NCBI RefSeq assembly: GCF_036321145.2
Contig: NC_086232.1
Span: 17,073,130-17,137,129, forward strand
DNA: 64,000 bases
Direction of reading: 5' to 3'
DNA from: Pelmatolapia mariae
Lineage: Eukaryota > Chordata > Actinopteri > Cichliformes > Cichlidae
This document shows positions 63,161 through 64,000 of this stretch, piece by piece. Under the pieces are notes generated by a model. The model ran no database searches. It saw only the letters and a program-made list of their open reading frames with translations, and had not been told where the DNA came from. How positions within the stretch are numbered: position 1 is the stretch's first letter; the number at the start of each line of letters is the position of its first letter. The translations under genes were made by a program, and so were the position numbers.

Positions 63161-64000
63161 AGCACGCAGAACAACGAGAGCAGATGAGTCATTCTTGCAG
63201 CCCGGACCGACTGCCTTTCCTCGGCGCTGCTGCAGAGGGACCCGGGTTAGGTCATAAATTAGTCTCTTTTAACATTCACAGCTGATGGAAGGCAATCTCA
63301 AGGTGTGTGAAGATGAGGTTGAAAGGATGTGTAGACGGTGAGCACAGAGCGGGGAAAGCTGGGGAGGGGAGGTGGCAGCGGTGATGGTGACAGAAGGAGT
63401 GAAACATGGATATGTGGTGCTGTGAAGCAAGAATAAGAAGGCGTGAGCCAGTAGAGCAGGGCCATGGACAGCTAACCATTCAGAGCAACAAAAAAAGGAG
63501 CTGTCATTGAACAGTTCTGCAGTGTTTCTGGAAAGAAAGAAAAACATTAAACCAAGAAGTTTATTTTCTGTGGCTTTTTCTGGAAGTTTATCATTAGATG
63601 GACGTCAGAGCATTCTTTTTTTTTTTTTCTTTTTTTTTTAAGAACACTGAAAGCAATTCTCAAGGCCAAGAGGCTGTAAAAATTTCAGCACCTATCTCTT
63701 TTTTCCCCCTCTATAACCTTGAAGAGCAGCATATGTTTGAAAGAGGTCACTGATAACAGGATTGTTTATGTCTTACAGACTTTTGTCTTCCCAAAGATCA
63801 AACTCTGCATAATTTAATATTCGGCATCGTGTTTAGAGTACATTTATGTTGACAAAATTGACATTCAAAGCCGCTTTTGGCGCTGTTTAAGCGTACTGTG
63901 ATTTAATCACGTCCCGAAGCCCCTACATGCTAAATTAAGTCCCGTCAAAAGCAAATGTGTGTATTGAGGATTAAAGCAACGAAACGGCATAACATAGACG
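63161..64000. other. unassigned sequence, no gene seen
   Basis: The sequence at 63190-63260 is locally GC-richer, followed by AT-rich DNA with T runs. A 92-codon minus-strand frame (63269-63547) has no known domain. Confidence 0.35.

Overview
The window looks like vertebrate, almost certainly teleost fish, nuclear DNA. It is AT-rich, with long CA/GT, TA and GATA-type microsatellites. The interspersed repeats are families typical of ray-finned fish: Tc1-like DNA transposons, Rex3 and Rex6-like LINEs, an RTE-clade LINE, hAT elements and tRNA-derived SINEs with a GGAT tail. An acanthomorph fish, possibly a cichlid, fits the repeat spectrum, but I cannot prove it. I found no confidently recognisable host gene, no rRNA or tRNA gene and no CRISPR array. 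Nearly every recognisable reading frame belongs to a transposable element. The window reads as a gene-poor intergenic or intronic stretch.

Layout. 1-8.9 kb: mostly unassigned sequence with SINE pieces, a short minus-strand retroelement with a pentanucleotide tail (3.85-4.3 kb), a hAT-like MITE (5.55-6.1 kb) and a DNA-transposon end (6.2-6.4 kb). 8.9-11.3 kb: two partial Tc1 copies in opposite orientation. 11.3-20.6 kb: unassigned sequence, SINE fragments, one Tc1 scrap and an odd 16.0-16.8 kb repeat-like block with four consensus splice-donor motifs. 20.66-26.74 kb: a decayed RTE LINE on the minus strand, split by a 3.9-kb insertion. That insertion holds a nearly intact Rex6-like LINE (RT plus C-terminal restriction-like endonuclease, one frameshift) and a hAT relic whose BED zinc-finger exon is itself interrupted by a 142-bp MITE. 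26.7-42.8 kb: unassigned sequence with three minus-strand copies of one Tc1 family, a minus-strand Rex3 relic and a CA-flanked inverted-repeat unit at 39.5-39.9 kb. 42.8-44.3 kb: a decayed Tc1 with a SINE in its 3' part (12-bp target duplication). 45.8-51.9 kb: a deleted Tc1, a SINE, an internal Rex6 fragment between microsatellites, and a Tc1 split by a 5'-truncated Rex3. 53.1-53.6 kb: a degenerate repeat. 57.9-58.6 kb: a Tc1 copy carrying a piggyBac-like MITE at TTAA. 59-64 kb: low repeat density apart from two very long GT tracts, with octamer motifs, a CpG-richer block and a CTCF-like motif. This right flank is the best candidate for regulatory sequence or proximity to a gene.

How the parts work together: the only functional logic visible is transposon biology. 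The Rex6-like RT and endonuclease would act together in target-primed reverse transcription. The hAT and Tc1 transposases are all broken. The nested insertions give a relative-age order: the RTE is older than the hAT and Rex6 insertions, the hAT is older than its internal MITE, and the Tc1 copies are older than the SINE, MITE and Rex3 inside them. Family names come from remembered protein and repeat signatures, not from a database search.
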